DNA from: Asterias rubens
Taxonomy: Eukaryota; Echinodermata; Asteroidea; Forcipulatida; Asteriidae
DNA: 64,000 nucleotides
Assembly: GCF_902459465.1 (NCBI RefSeq)
Contig: NC_047082.1
Coordinates: 186,001-250,000, forward strand
Direction: 5' to 3'
Shown here: positions 33,600 to 44,329 of the stretch, piece after piece
Numbering within the stretch: the stretch's first letter is position 1
Layout of the letters: the number at the start of each line of letters is the position of its first letter
Program-made: the position numbers and the translations under genes
Notes under the pieces: model-generated
Databases searched by the model: none
What the model was told of the DNA's origin: nothing
What the model saw: the letters and a program-made list of their open reading frames with translations, nothing else

Positions 33600-35335
33600 T
33601 TACAAGGGGTAAGTCCAGCATTTTTATCAAATTTGGGCCTAAAATTGAAAAAAATCACAAGGGGTAATAATAAGTCCAGCATTTTTATCAAATTTGGGCC
33701 TTAAGTTGAACAAATCACAAGGGTTAGTCCAGTAGTTTTTATCAAACTTGGGCCTACAATTGAAAAAATCACAAGGGGTATGTCCAGCATTTTTATCAAA
33801 TTTTGGCCTAAAGTTGAAAATATCACAAGGGGGTAAGTCAAGCAGTTTTATCAAATTTTGGTCTAAAACTGAAAAAATCACAGGGGGTAGGTCAAGCATT
33901 TTTATCAAATTTGGGCCTAAAACTGAAAAAATCACAAGGGGTAAGTCCAGCAGTTTTATCAAATTTTGGCCTAAAGTTGAAAAAATCACAGGGGGTAAGT
34001 CAAGCAGTTTTATCAAATTTTGGTCTAAAACTGAAAAAAATCACAGGGGGTAAGTCTAGCAGTTTTATCAAATTTGGGCCTAAAGTTGAAAAAATCACAA
34101 GGGGTAAGTCCAGCAGTTTCATCAAATTTGGGCCTAAAACTGAAAAATCACAAGGGGAAAGTCCAGCAGTTTCATCAAATTTGGGCCTAAAACTGAAAAA
34201 TCACAAGGGGTAAGTCCAGCAGTTTCATCAAATTTGGGCCTAAAACTGAAAAATCACAGGGGGTAAGTCCAGCAGTTTCATCAAATTTGGGCCTAAAACT
34301 GAAAAATCACAAGGGGTAAGTCCAGCAGTATTATCAATTATCGGCCAAAAACTGAAAAAATCACAAGGGGTAAGTCCAGCAGTATTATCAATTATCGGCC
34401 AAAAACTGAAAAAATCACAAGGGGTAAGTCCCTGCTTCCGTAAGGCTGATTCTTCACTAACGATAAGCAGAGCCATGAAATTAGGCCCTGCTGTGTTGAA
34501 TGTTGAACCAGCCACTATTTGGAACGTCTGCAGGACCCCATCAGTAGTTTATTCAGTAAATGTTTAAATTTGTACTCATTCCTTCATGTTTTCTCAACTT
34601 CTACAGGTGAGCTAATGCAGACAAAGTGTCAGATCTTCAATCATGGTGGCTGTCCATCACACTGAGCAGAGAAAATCACAAGGGGTAAGTCCAGCAGTTT
34701 TATCAAATTTGGCCTAAAACTGAAAAATCACAAGGGGTAAGTCCAGCAGTTTTATCAAATTGGGCCTAAAACTGAAAAATCACAAGGGGTAAGTCCAGCA
34801 GTTTTATCAAAGTGGGCCTAAAACTGAAGAAGAAAAAAACCCACAAGGGGTAGTAATGTCCGGCAGTTTTATCAAATTTTGCCCTAAAACTGAGAAAATC
34901 ACAAGGGGGTAAGTCAAGCAGTTTTATCAAATTGGGGCCTTAAATTGAAAAATCACGGCCAGCATTTTTTTATGAAATTTTGGCCTTAAACTGAAAAGAT
35001 TACAAGGGGTAAGTCCAGCATTGTTATCAAATTTTGGCCTAAAATTTAAAAAATCACAAGGGGTAAGTTCAGCAGTTTCATCAAATTGGGCCTAAAACTT
35101 GCAAAAACCCACAAGGGGTAGTAATGTCCGGCAGTTTTCAAGTTTTGGCCTAAAGTTGAACAAATCACAAGGGGTCCAGCAGTTTTATCAAATTTAGGCC
35201 TAATATTGAAAGATCACAAGGGGGTGAGTCTAGCAGTTTTATCAAATTGAGGCCTAATATTAAAAAATCACGGGCAGCATTTTTATCAAATTTGGGCCTA
35301 AAATTGCAAGCGCCCAGCCAAAATTTCCTGCTAAC
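33600..35335 (+). repeat. satellite A: about 53-bp unit with embedded splice-donor sequence
   Basis: Unit AAAATCACAAGGGGTAAGTC + CAGCAGTTTTATCAAATTTG + GGCCTAAAACTG, diverged by up to about 20% and broken by two blocks (34430-34670; 35310-35560). Fragments continue at 35565-35700 and again at 47400-47590. Most copies contain GGGGTAAGT. Confidence 0.93.
34590..34680 (+). repeat. exon-like block in satellite A, duplicated at 35485-35570
   Basis: Both copies have a CTTCTACAG or CTCTACAG acceptor-like end followed by GATCTTCAATCATGGTGGCT (second copy: GGTCTTCAATCATGGTAGCT) and GTCCATCACACTGAGCAGAG. A third, diverged one is at 36135-36200 (TTCTACAGATCAAAATCC, then GCGTCCATCACCGCTAGAG). Upstream of the first two, TGTTGAATGTTGAACCAGCC is also shared, so the repeat unit is larger than the exon-like block. 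Confidence 0.75.
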
Positions 35336-35689
35336 CTGTGCCAATTGTTAGCTTATGGTGACGGGTAAACAGAGACATGATACTGGGCCCTGCTGTGTTG
35401 AATGTTGAACCAGCCACTTTTTGGAAACTCTGCAGGACCCTATCAGTAAATGTTAAAATTGTACTCTAATTCCTTCATACTTTGTCAACCTCTACAGATG
35501 AACTTATGCAGAAAAAAGTGTCTGGTCTTCAATCATGGTAGCTGTCCATCACACTGAGCAGAGAAAATCACAAGGGGTAAGTCCAGCACTTTTAGCCATT
35601 TTGGCCTAAAATTGAGAAAATCACAAGGGTTTAGTCTAGCAGCTTTATCAAATTTTGGGCCTACAATTGAGACAAGTCCAGCATTTTTT

Positions 35690-35960
35690 ATCAAATTGAG
35701 AAGTGTTTTTAATATATGGCAGCTTCAGGCCTTGAACTACGCTTCTAAAGGTGCACAGCAATTTTCTTATCAAATTGAGAAGTGTTTTTAATATATGGCA
35801 GCTTCAGGCCTTGAACTACACTTCTAAAGGTGCACAGCATGCAATTTTCTTCTGGTACTTGTAGGAGGAAAATGTAAGTTTGTAACTGGACCTTGCAAAG
35901 GGCACCACAGCAAAAGCACAGGGCATCATAGCACTAGCTGTGGATGCCGTGGGTTAGTTC
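35690..35960 (+). repeat. 79-bp duplication inside a dispersed repeat
   Basis: TCAAATTGAGAAGTGTTTTT + AATATATGGCAGCTTCAGGC occurs at 35691 and again at 35770. The second copy continues into TTTGCAAAGGGCAC-type sequence, in the opposite orientation to the block at 15905-16060. Confidence 0.75.
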
Positions 35961-36269
35961 AAGGCCTTGTGATTTTTTAATGTTAGGCCTAAATTTTACA
36001 TAACTGCTTAGATTACCCCATAATATGGTGTGTTTAATCATGAACAAAAATGGGTTACACATTCTGCCGTTTTGTATTAAGTGGTGATTTCTATATCATC
36101 AAAGGTTTTAAATCTTTTCTTGTTCTTTTTTCGCCTTCTACAGATCAAAATCCAGACAGAGAGTGTCGGATCTCACAAGGAGTCGGCGTCCATCACCGCT
36201 AGAGATGCACAACCTTTTTGTGATTTGTAAATATCTGTATATTATTTAATTAGAACTTAGTTAGAATGA

Positions 36270-37830
36270 ATTGAGTGGTGAATCGCTTACCTTTTGTTGT
36301 TGTGTGGTGAATTGCTGACACTTTTTGTTGTGTGGTGAATCGCTGACACTTTTTGTTGTGTTGTGAATTGCGCACACATTTTGTTGTGTGTTGGTTTGCT
36401 CACACATTTTGTTGTGTGGTGATTTGCTCACACTTTTGCTGTGTGGTGAATTGCTCACACATTTTGTTGTGTGGCCTATTGCCCTACACTTTTTGTTGTG
36501 TGGTGAATTGCTCACCCTTTTTGTTGTGTGGTGAATTGCTCACACGTTTTGTTGTGGGGTGAATCGCTCACACTTTTGCTGTGTGGTGAATCGCTCACAC
36601 TTTTGCTGTGTGGTGAATTGCTCACACTTTTTGTTGTGTGTTGAATCGCTCACACTTTTTGTTGTGTGGTGAATTGCTCACACATTTTGTTGTGTGGTCA
36701 ATCGCTCACACTTTTGCTGTGTGGTTAATTGCTCACACTTTATGTTGTGTGGTGAATCGCTCACACTTTTGCTGTGTGGTGAATTGCTCACACATTTGCT
36801 GTGTGGTGAATCACTCACACTTTTTCTGTGTGGTGAATCGCTCATACTTCCCTCTATGTGATTATCCATACTTCTCTTGTGTGGTCAATCATCAAACTCA
36901 CACTTGAAACGTTGTCAAAGTGAATTGTGCGGTGAATTGCTGACACTTTCCTGTGTGGTGAATCACCCACACTTTTTGTTGTGTGGTGAATTGCACACAC
37001 ATTTTCTTGTGTTGTGAATCGCTCACACTTTTTGTTGTGTGGTGAATCGCTCACACTTTTTGTTGTGTGGTGAATTGCTCACACTTTTGCTGTGTGGTGA
37101 ATCGCTCACACTTTATGTTGTGTGGTGAATCGCTCACACTTTTTGTTGTGTGGTGAATTGCTGACACTTTTTGTTGTGTGGTGAATCGCTCACACAGTTT
37201 GTTGTGTGGTGAATTGCTGACACTTTTTGTTGTGTGGTGAATTGCTGACACTTTTTGTTGTGTGGTGAATTGCTGACACTTTTTGTTGGGTGGTGAATTG
37301 CTCACACTTTTTGTTGTGTGGTGAATTGCTCACACTTTTTACTGTGTGGTGAATTGCTCACAATTTTTGTTGTGTGGTGAATTGCTGACACTTTTTGTTG
37401 GGTGGTGAATTGCTCACACTTTTTGTTGTGTGGTGAATTGCTCACACTTTTTACTGTGTGTTGAATCGCTCACACTTTTTGTTGTGTGGTGAATTGCTGA
37501 CACTTTTTGTTGGGTGGTGAATTGCTCACACTTTTTGGTTGTGTGGTGAATTGCTCACACTTTTTACTGTGTGGTGAATCACTCACACTTTTTGTTGTGT
37601 GGTCAACCGCTCACACTTCTGCTGTGTGGTGAATCGCGCAAACATTTTGTTGTGTGGTGAATTGCTCACACTTTTTGTTGTGTGGTGAATTGCTCACACT
37701 TTTTGCTGTGTGGTGAATCACTCACACTTTTGCTGTGTGGTGAATCGCTCATACTTCCCTCTATGTGATTGTCCGTACTTCCCTTGTGTGGTTAATCATC
37801 AAACGGACACTTGAAACATTGTCAAAGAAA
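36270..37830 (+). repeat. satellite B: about 28-bp unit
   Basis: Unit GTGTGGTGAATTGCTCACAC + TTTTTGTT, about 50 copies. A higher-order border block (CTTCCCTCTATGTGATTATC, then ATCATCAAACTCACACTTGA) occurs at 36845-36910 and 37748-37815, so a segment of about 0.9 kb has itself been duplicated. Confidence 0.95.
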
Positions 37831-38249
37831 TGTTTCTTTCACGATTCTATCTCATTCATTTAGGCAATTCCAGTTTGTTAGGCGTGTGCTGATGTATGGA
37901 GTTTGACACACTTGGTTGCCATATAGTGGAGCCGGATGGGAATTTTTCCCCAAGAGGGTATTAGATAGGCGGGGTTTTGCCCATCTCATACATCAGCAAT
38001 AGCAGCCATGCAACATCTGATTTTTATGGTTTTGGTTTTCTTAACCATTGGAAAAACAAAAAACCACAGTACAACTCTTGCTGTGCCTGAGTTTCTGGAA
38101 ATTGTATTTCTTTTAACAAAATATAGAGTTGCATGGCTGAAATAGGAGACACTTAAGTGTCAGTGTCTAAATTCTTAGAAGACAAACAAAATTTGACGTA
38201 ATATTTCCTGTTTATTTATTAGTTAGCTGAATATTGGTGCAGATTAGTC
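37831..38249. other. unique spacer between satellites B and C
   Basis: No gene recognised. It holds GATGTATGGAGTTTGACACA and, inverted further on, CATACATCAGCA-like sequence, possibly a decayed foldback. Confidence 0.4.
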
Positions 38250-39335
38250 AAGGTTTCAGTGTGCGCCACACTTCCTTTGTGTAGCGAGTAAGTGACACCT
38301 TCCCTTGTGTTACTCTGAGTTACTCACACTTCCTTTGTGTAAGGAGTATCTGACGCTCTCCCTTGTGTTATTCTGAGTTGCTCATACTTCCTGTGTGTAT
38401 GAGTATCTTTGCCTTGTGTTACTCCGCGTTGCTCACACTTCCCTTGTGTTACTCTGAGTTGCTCACACTTCCTTTGTGTAATGAGCAACTGACGCTCTCC
38501 TTTGTGTTACTCTGAGTTGCTCTCACTTCCTTTGTGTAATGAGCAACTGACGCTCTCCCTTGTGTTATTCTGAGTTGCTCATACTTCCTATGTGTATGAG
38601 TATCTTTGCCTTGTGTTACTCCGCGTTGCTCACACTTCCCTTGTGTTACTCTGAGTTGCTCACACTTCCTTTGTGTAATGAGCAACTGACGCTCTCCTTT
38701 GTGTTACTCTGAGTTGCTCTCACTTCCTTTGTGTAATGAGCAACTGACGCTCTCCCTTGTGTTATTCTGAGTTGCTCATACTTCCTATGTGTATGAGTAT
38801 CTTTGCCTTGTGTTACTCCGAGTTGCTCACACTTCCCTTGTGTTACTCTGAGTTGCTCACACTTCCCTTGTGTTACTCTGAGTTGCTCACACTTCCCTTG
38901 TGTTGCTCTGAGTTACTCACACTTCCTTTGTGTAATGAGTAACTGACACTCTGCCTTGTGTTACTCTGAGTTGCTCACACTTACTTGTGTAATGAGTATC
39001 TGACACTTTCCCTTGTGTTACTTGTGTAATGAGTATCTGACACTTTCCCTTGTGTTACTCTGAGTTGCTCATACTCCGACTGTGTAATGAGTATCTTGCA
39101 CTCTGCCTTGTGTTACTCTGAGTTGCTCACACTTCCTTTGTGTAATGAGTAACTGACACTTTCCTTTGTGCTACTCCGAGTTGCTCACACTTCCCTTGTG
39201 TTACTCTGAGTTGCTCACACTTCCTTTGTGTAATGAGCAACTGACACTTTCCTTTGTGTTACTCTGAGTTGCTCTCACTTCCCTTGTGTTGCTCGGAGTT
39301 GCTCACACTTCCTTTGTGTGATGAGTAGCTGACAC
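38250..39335 (+). repeat. satellite C: about 29/58-bp unit
   Basis: Units of the form CTTGTGTTACTCTGAGTTGC + TCACACTTCC alternate with TTTGTGTAATGAGCAACTGA + CGCTCTCC. A block of about 240 bp beginning near 38460 is repeated almost exactly from near 38650. Confidence 0.94.
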
Positions 39336-39389
39336 TTATATACTTAAATAAGTTGTAAATCATATGTATTATTTAAGTTAAATGTACGA

Positions 39390-39832
39390 GTTGCTCCTAC
39401 CAAAAAAATGAGACCATTCAAAAGAGTGAAACTGTCAAAAAAGAAATTTCTTTGTGTCATTGACCAAACTTAAAAAACAAAACTTTTGAAATCTCAGTAA
39501 AATTTTCAAAAAGTAATATGACTTTTCTTGCAAGTGAAGCCATTTACTTTTGTTTTATTTGCCTAAAATGAAAACAAAAATATGGCAATCTCAGTATCTT
39601 GCAGAGATACATGTATGGGAATTTCTATCAAAAAAATTGCAAAATTCATTTCTTTTTTAATAAAATTGTTTATTTTTATTTTAAATGAAAGACACTTGGA
39701 AGATATTTCAGAGCTTAGAAAATAGCACAATTTGTTTATACAGTTTCTTCATTTTTTGTTCAACGTTTAGGTTTCTTTTTAAATGAATTTTTCAAGATTT
39801 AAAACATGGTCTCATTGTGTAGGAGCAACACA
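39390..39832. mobile_element. foldback element with about 30-bp terminal inverted repeats
   Basis: Left end GTTGCTCCTACCAAAAAAAT + GAGACCAT and right end ATGGTCTCATTGTGTAGGAG + CAAC are inverse complements with few mismatches. The interior is A/T-rich and non-coding. Confidence 0.7.
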
Positions 39833-39875
39833 TTATATGTATGTTAGGGCCTCATCCAAACCCTCTGAAAAACTC

Positions 39876-40391
39876 GCAGAGTTGTGCAAACACCTGTGCC
39901 TGTTGGTGGACCCCCTCGGCTGCCTGGAACAAGTGGTGGTCCTGCTGGCCTGGGTGCAATGTAAGGTATGTTCTCTGTTCACTGAAATTCAATTTGATGC
40001 ACCGCTAGTGTTCTCCTTCACTGGTGTAATGCCTTACAAAATTTGACGAGCTAGAGCGAGCATTTGTGGAAGCATGCATTCATACTAGGGCCCGAGCTGG
40101 AAGCTAGTGGTTGGTCCCTAAAACGTTCTGGTCGGCAAGATCTCTCAAGACGTCGGGATGAGGGCCCCTTATTATTTAGCCTTTTGTTGGTCACGTCACT
40201 CTTTTGTTTTTGAGTAAACAGGTTTTCACTGGGGATCTTTCATGATCATCAAAGGTGCCAAGAGATGTCTTCGTTTGAGCCAATGGAATCTGGACTTTGT
40301 GGATGATGAGGACTTCTATCCAGTTGATGATATGAGGGCTGGAGAAACATGTTCTGCTTGGTCATGCCACTTCACATCCAAAATATCTAGT
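39876..40391 (+). pseudogene. exon-like coding fragments, member of an inverted pair
   Basis: Fragment 1 (about 39876-39962) has GTTGTGCAAACACCTGTGCC + TGTTGGTGGACCCCCTCGGC and ends at a GTAAGG or GTATGT donor. Fragment 2 (40222-40391) starts after AAACAG and reads HWGSFMIIKGAKRCLRLSQW, then DDEDFYPVDDMRAGETCSAW, ending at a GTAAGA donor. Joining at CAAT/GT keeps one frame open. Both fragments have inverted relatives at 43437-43920. I do not recognise the family, and satellite D lies between the two copies. Confidence 0.45.
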
Positions 40392-40644
40392 AAGAACACC
40401 AATTTTATTGCCTTTTGATACCAAAGATGACATTGGATTCCTGTAACTTATAGTTGTTTTGTATTGGTTGGTATTAGAATAGGTCAAAGGTCAGTTCTAT
40501 GTCATGGTTCTTGGGGTCTGATCATGGTCAAGGGCAAATCACTGCAGGAGATATTACGTTTTAAATGTTCAAAGCCATCAAATTTTCAAAGTATCATCCT
40601 AAACAGAAAGTGTACATAAAAATGTATACTTCTCTAAAATCTTA

Positions 40645-43135
40645 GGACAATTCCCCTGGTGTGGCGTATTTTCTACACTTTCATGTGTTTTGAATTACCC
40701 ATACTTCCTGTGATGTGGCGTATTCTCTAACCTTTCATATGTGTGATGAATTACCCATAATTCCCCTGGTGTGGCGTATTCTCTACACTTTCACCTTTGT
40801 TTTGAATTACCCATAATTCCCCTGGTATGGCGTATTCTCTACACTTTCACCTGTGTTTTGAATTACCCATAATTCCCCTGGTATGGCGTATTCTTTACAC
40901 TTTCACATGTGTGATGAATTACCCATAATTCCCCTGGTGTGGCGTATTCTCTACACTTTCACCTGTGTTTTGAATTACCCATAATTCCCCTGGTATGGCG
41001 TATTCTCTACACTTTCACCTTTGTTTTGAATTACCCATAATTCCCCTGGTGTGGCGTACTACACTTTCACCTGTGTTTTGAATTACCCATAATTCCCCTG
41101 GAGTGGTGTATTCTCTAAACTTTCACATGTGTGATGAATTACCATAATTCCCCTGGTTTGGCGTATTCTCTGAACTTTCACATGTGTGATGAATTACCCA
41201 TAATTCCCCAGGTCTTGTGTATTCTCTACACTTTCACATGTGTGATGAATTACCAATACTTCCCCTGGTATGGCGTATTCTCTACACTTTCACCTTTGTT
41301 TTGAATTACCCATAATTCCCCTGGTGTGGCGTATTCTCTACACTTTCACATGTGTGATGAATTACCCATAATTCCCCTGGTGTGGCGTATTCTCTACACT
41401 TTCACCTGTGTTTTGAATTACCCATAATTCCCCTGGTCTTGTGTATTCTTTACACTTTCATATGTCCTTTGAATTACCCATAATTCCCCTGGTGTGGGGT
41501 ATTCTCTTCACTTTCACATGTGTTTTGGATACTTCCCCTGATGTTGGATTCCTGTAATTTATAGTTGTTTTGTGTTGGTTGGTATTAACAGAGTTCAAAG
41601 GTCAGTTCTTTGTCATGGTTCTTAGGGTCTGGTCATGGTCAAGTGCAAATCACATTTTAAATGTTCAAAGCCATCATCCAAACAGAAAGTGTACATAAAA
41701 ATGTATACTTCCCTAAAATCTTGGGACAATTCCCCTGGTGTGGCGTATTCTTTATACTTTCACCTGTGTTTTGAATTACCCATAATTCCCCTGGTGTGGC
41801 GTATTCTTTATACTTTCACCTGTGTTTTGAATTACCCATAATTCCCCTGGTGTGGCGTATTCTCTTCACTATCACCTGTGTTTTGAATTACCCATAATTC
41901 CCCTGGTGTGGCGTATTCTTTATACTTTCACCTGTGTTTTGAATTACCCATAATTCCCCTGGTGTGGCGTATTCTCTACACTATCACCTGTGTTTTGAAT
42001 TACCCATAATTCCCCTGGTATGGCATTTTCTCTTCACTATCACCTGTGTTTTGAATTACCCATAATTCCCCTGGTGTGGCGTATTCTTTATACTATCACC
42101 TGTGTTTTGAATTACCCATAATTCCCCTGGTATGGCATTTTCTCTTCACTATCACCTGTGTTTTGAATTACCCATAATTCCCCTGGTATGGCGTTTTCTC
42201 TTCACTATCACCTGTGTTTTGAGTTACTCATAATTCCCCTGGTTTGGCGTATTCTATACACTATCACCTGTGTTTTGAATTACCCACAATTCCCCTGGTA
42301 TGGCGTATTCTATACACTTTCACATGTGTGATGAATTACCCATAATTCCCCTGGTATGGCGTATTCTCTACACTTTCACATGTGTGATGAATTACCCATA
42401 ATTCCCCTGGTATGGCGTATTCTCTACACTTTCACATGTGTGATGAATTACCCATAATTCCCCTGGTATGGCGTATTCTCTACACTTTCACATGTGTGAT
42501 GAATTACCCATAATTCCCCTGGTATGGCGTATTCTTTACACTTTCACCTTTGTTTTGAATTACCCATAATTCCCCTGGTGTGGCGTATTCTCTACACTTT
42601 CACCTGTGTTTTGAATTACCCATAATTCCCCTGGTATGACGTATTCTCTACACTTTCACCTGTGTTTTGAATTACCCATAATTCCCCTGGTATGGCGTAT
42701 TCTCTACACTTTCACCTGTGTTTTGAATTACCCATAATTCCCCTGGTATGGCGTATTCTCTACACTTTCACCTGTGTTTTGAATTACCCATAATTCCCCT
42801 GGTATGGCGTATTCTCTACACTTTCACCTGTGTTTTGAATTACCCATAATTCCCCTGGTGTGGAGTATTCTTTACACTTTCACCTGTGTTTTGAATTACC
42901 CATAATTCCCTTGGTATGGCGTATTCTATACACTTTCACATGTGTGATGAATTGCCAATAATTCCCGTTGTTTTGCATATTCTCTACACTTTCACCTGTG
43001 TTTTGAATGACCCCAACTTTCCCTGGTGTGGCATATTTTCTTCACTTTCACGTGTTTTGAATTACCCATAATTCCCCAGGTGTTGGGTATTCTCGTCACT
43101 TTCACATGTGTTTTGAATTACCCATACTTCCATAC
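40645..43135 (+). repeat. satellite D: 56-bp unit, more than 40 copies
   Basis: Unit ATAATTCCCCTGGTATGGCG + TATTCTCTACACTTTCACCT + GTGTTTTGAATTACCC. At 41530-41735 the array is broken by a second copy of the sequence just left of it (40430-40665; shared TTATAGTTGTTTTGT and GTCAGTTCT.TGTCATGGTT), so the array start has been duplicated into the array. Confidence 0.96.
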
Positions 43136-43436
43136 AAGTACTGGTCTTGATTAATCTTAGCCGTGTTGTAAAGTTGAGTCGTTATGGTCAAAGTCGGTCT
43201 TTGTGAGGAAGGTAGAAGTTATATAAATCCAATGTCATCTTTGTTATCATTTATTGGCAAACATATAGTGAGAAATTGTCACTATTCAGCTTACTAAAAC
43301 TGTTCATAAATTTGCGACGTTAGCGTCAATACGTCTAGCATTTTACTTGAAGCTTTTGGTACAAGTTATGTGATTTACACACTAATCAGCTTTGTTTTAT
43401 GTCAAAGTTGGTCAAAAATAAGTTCAATTGTAGTCA

Positions 43437-43920
43437 TTTTGTTAATTGACTACATCTGAGTGTCCAAATTGCAGCCCCATGAAAAGCAAGGGGGAAATTA
43501 GTGGCCATTGCAGAACTTGTTTTTCCGACCAGCACATCATCATCTGGATAGAAGTCGTCATCATCCGTCGAGTTAGGATCCCATTGAAACAAGCGTCGAC
43601 AACTCTTGACACCACCAGTGCGGCTTGGTTGCAAGACAACAATCGGTGAAATCTTTGGCCCTTGAGGGCACCAGTTCATTTAAGCAAGCAACAACTACCT
43701 TCTGCTCAACACTTGCGTTTAAAACACAGCGCAAAATTGCGTCTAGCTCGTCATATTTTGTGAGACATTACAACATTGAAGTAGAAACTAGTAGTACATC
43801 AATTGAACTTCACTGAACAGAGAACATATCAACCATTGCACTTAAAGCCTTTAGGTCGTCACAAGTTCCAGGTGGCCGAGGGGGTCCACCGACAGGCACA
43901 GGTGTTTGCACGACTCTGCT
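43437..43920 (-). pseudogene. exon-like coding fragments, inverted partner of 39876-40391
   Basis: Minus-strand fragment 1 (about 43919-43849): GTCGTGCAAACACCTGTGCC + TGTCGGTGGACCCCCTCGGC. Fragment 2 (about 43680-43437) is open and includes GGVKSCRRLFQWDPNSTDDD then DFYPDDDVLVGKTSSAMATN. Against the plus-strand copy, about 19 of 35 residues agree without gaps around DDxDFYPxDD, although the DNA differs more. That suggests past protein-level constraint. The order of the fragments on their strand is the same in both copies. Confidence 0.45.
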
Positions 43921-44068
43921 TTTTTTTTGGCCAAATTTTTTAATAAAAAATTGAACATGACTCTCCTTGTAACTTGCGTTTTATTTGCCTTAACCCTACC
44001 CCCCCCCCCCCCCCAAATAAATATTGAGGGCCCACCTTATCCTGGTGGGACCCTCGTCGGGCTGTCAT

Positions 44069-44175
44069 TTTTACCCACAATACAATTGGGTGCGTATATA
44101 AGTCGCTTTTAGCAAGTCATTTTGCGCAAGGAAACTCCTATAAAATTAATACGCACCCAATTTATTGCATTGTGG
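44069..44175. mobile_element. small foldback
   Basis: CCCACAATACAATTGGGTGC at the left and GCACCCAATTTATTGCATTG + TGGG at the right pair with one short bulge. Confidence 0.65.
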
Positions 44176-44329
44176 GAAAACATGGCGGCCAAGTAGACGA
44201 GTCAAATAATGAGACAACAGTTACGAGTTCAGACAAATCAACTAATGGTTGATTTGCCCATAAAAAGCATAAGCATTTATTCTTGTACATATAAAATAAC
44301 ACTCTCAATTTAAATAAAGACACCAGGCA

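Noticed and set aside
36270-37830. CRISPR-like array (regular short repeats)
   Set aside because: Units are contiguous 28-bp tandem repeats without unique spacers, and the genome is eukaryotic.
33639-38942. Open frames in satellites A, B and C on both strands
   Set aside because: Repeat-derived in every frame, with no start, splice or domain evidence.
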